Shown piece after piece: positions 16,912-17,426 of a DNA stretch of 17,426 bases. Where the stretch lies: assembly GCA_022592445.1 (NCBI GenBank), contig JABYQR010000597.1, positions 1 to 17,426 of the forward strand, in the 5' to 3' direction. Origin of the DNA: Cytidiella melzeri (lineage: Eukaryota; Basidiomycota; Agaricomycetes; Polyporales; Irpicaceae). Positions within the stretch are counted from its first letter, which is position 1, and every line of letters begins with the position of its first letter. Both the position numbers and the translations under genes were made by a program. A model generated the notes under the pieces. The model was not told where the DNA came from and did not search any database. It saw nothing but the letters and a program-made list of their open reading frames with translations.

Positions 16912-17426
16912 CAACGAGATCACTTCTTTGATACCATAAACAAGTGCGATACATCTTTTGTATTCTCTGAAAGATATCTCTTGTCTTGTGTCACTCAACC
17001 TTGTCCATATCGTCTATTTGGACAAGACAGAGCTGATTACTTTGAAGACACCGATCTAGTTGCTGTATGCTCTGAAGGACGATACATTGCTCCTAACGAC
17101 AAACAGCTCGGTGAAATCAATCCAGAGAATATCGGAGAAGAACCACATCTTGATTGGGATCTTATTGTTAGCAACAATTCAACTCCATCCTCACCATCTC
17201 CGGAACCTCACACCGGAGAAGAAGAATCTATATCCGCGATCACAGCAGTTGCAGTTTCATCAGCGTCTACGTTAATCGAATCTCCGCCACGTCGATCAAA
17301 GGTAGACATACCAGATACGATCGAATCTGCATCAGAATCTGATTCTGAAGTAGAACATCTTCTAGACGAAGATAGTGACGTTGAGGACAACGCTCTTGAA
17401 CCGCTACAGAAATACCCTCTGTCAAC
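16912..17426 (+). CDS. Acidic Ser/Glu-rich ORF, running off the window
   Basis: Frame 1 is open from just after a TAA at 16909 to the window end (171 codons) and has no ATG, so it starts by splicing or its start has decayed. Early part: KCDTSFVFSERYLL, then PYRLFGQDRADYFEDTD. Later part: low-complexity Ser/Pro/Glu, with SPSPEPHTGEEES and ESDSEVEHLLDEDSDVED. No known domain. It has the same frame and strand as the preceding arginine-rich ORF and its opposite charge, so it could be a partner or a second half of the same protein. The 3' end lies outside the window. Confidence 0.4.

Overview
The window reads as a transposable-element-rich stretch of a filamentous fungal genome, most likely a basidiomycete (Agaricomycete-like). 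This rests on candidate introns of 50-115 nt with CTAAC-type branch sites, a chromodomain Ty3/gypsy element, a Ty1/copia element, a hAT-like transposase and one small secreted protein. No rRNA, tRNA, CRISPR or bacterial-type operon was seen. Almost every supported gene is on the + strand. The species cannot be named from sequence alone.

Layout: 1-532 is the 3' part of an unrecognised coiled-coil-like ORF, open at the window edge. 703-5814 is a heavily frameshifted gag-pol of a chromodomain gypsy element, followed by a polypurine tract and a 714-bp LTR (6052-6765). That LTR carries an 11-bp array of GATA-type sites, a heat-shock-element cluster and a TATA box. Only 13 nt after the LTR, the Ty1/copia gag-pol starts (6779-11240). 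It is nearly intact but carries three in-frame TGA codons and one frameshift, and its own 3' LTR is at about 11241-11616. No copia 5' LTR or primer-binding site is visible, so the gypsy LTR sits where the copia promoter should be. 11783-12214 encodes a short secreted, cysteine-containing protein. 12257-12334 is a cluster of alternating 9-bp palindromic motifs, and 12585-14024 is a 3'-truncated hAT-like transposase. From about 14051 a second gypsy-type LTR, related to the first, begins another element. It has a spliceable leader, a structured RNA region, a small upstream ORF, an arginine-rich ORF (15325-16689, one TGA) and an acidic ORF that runs off the window at 17426.

The most notable signal is in the copia LTR. 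A 53-nt segment is present twice, and the second copy equals the first with a 59-nt GT...AG intron precisely removed. The duplicated unit begins about 34 nt after the TATA box, where transcription should start. This looks like a fossil of spliced RNA re-entering an LTR during reverse transcription. Both gypsy LTRs also place a GTGAGT donor 16-17 nt before their 3' end, with an acceptor upstream of the coding region, so splicing would remove the LTR end and any primer-binding site. LTR-embedded introns are thus a recurring theme of the window.

The sense-to-stop changes in the best-preserved frames are all TGA at positions where CGA is a plausible ancestor, which suggests CpG C-to-T decay. None of the retroelements is likely to be autonomous as seen here.
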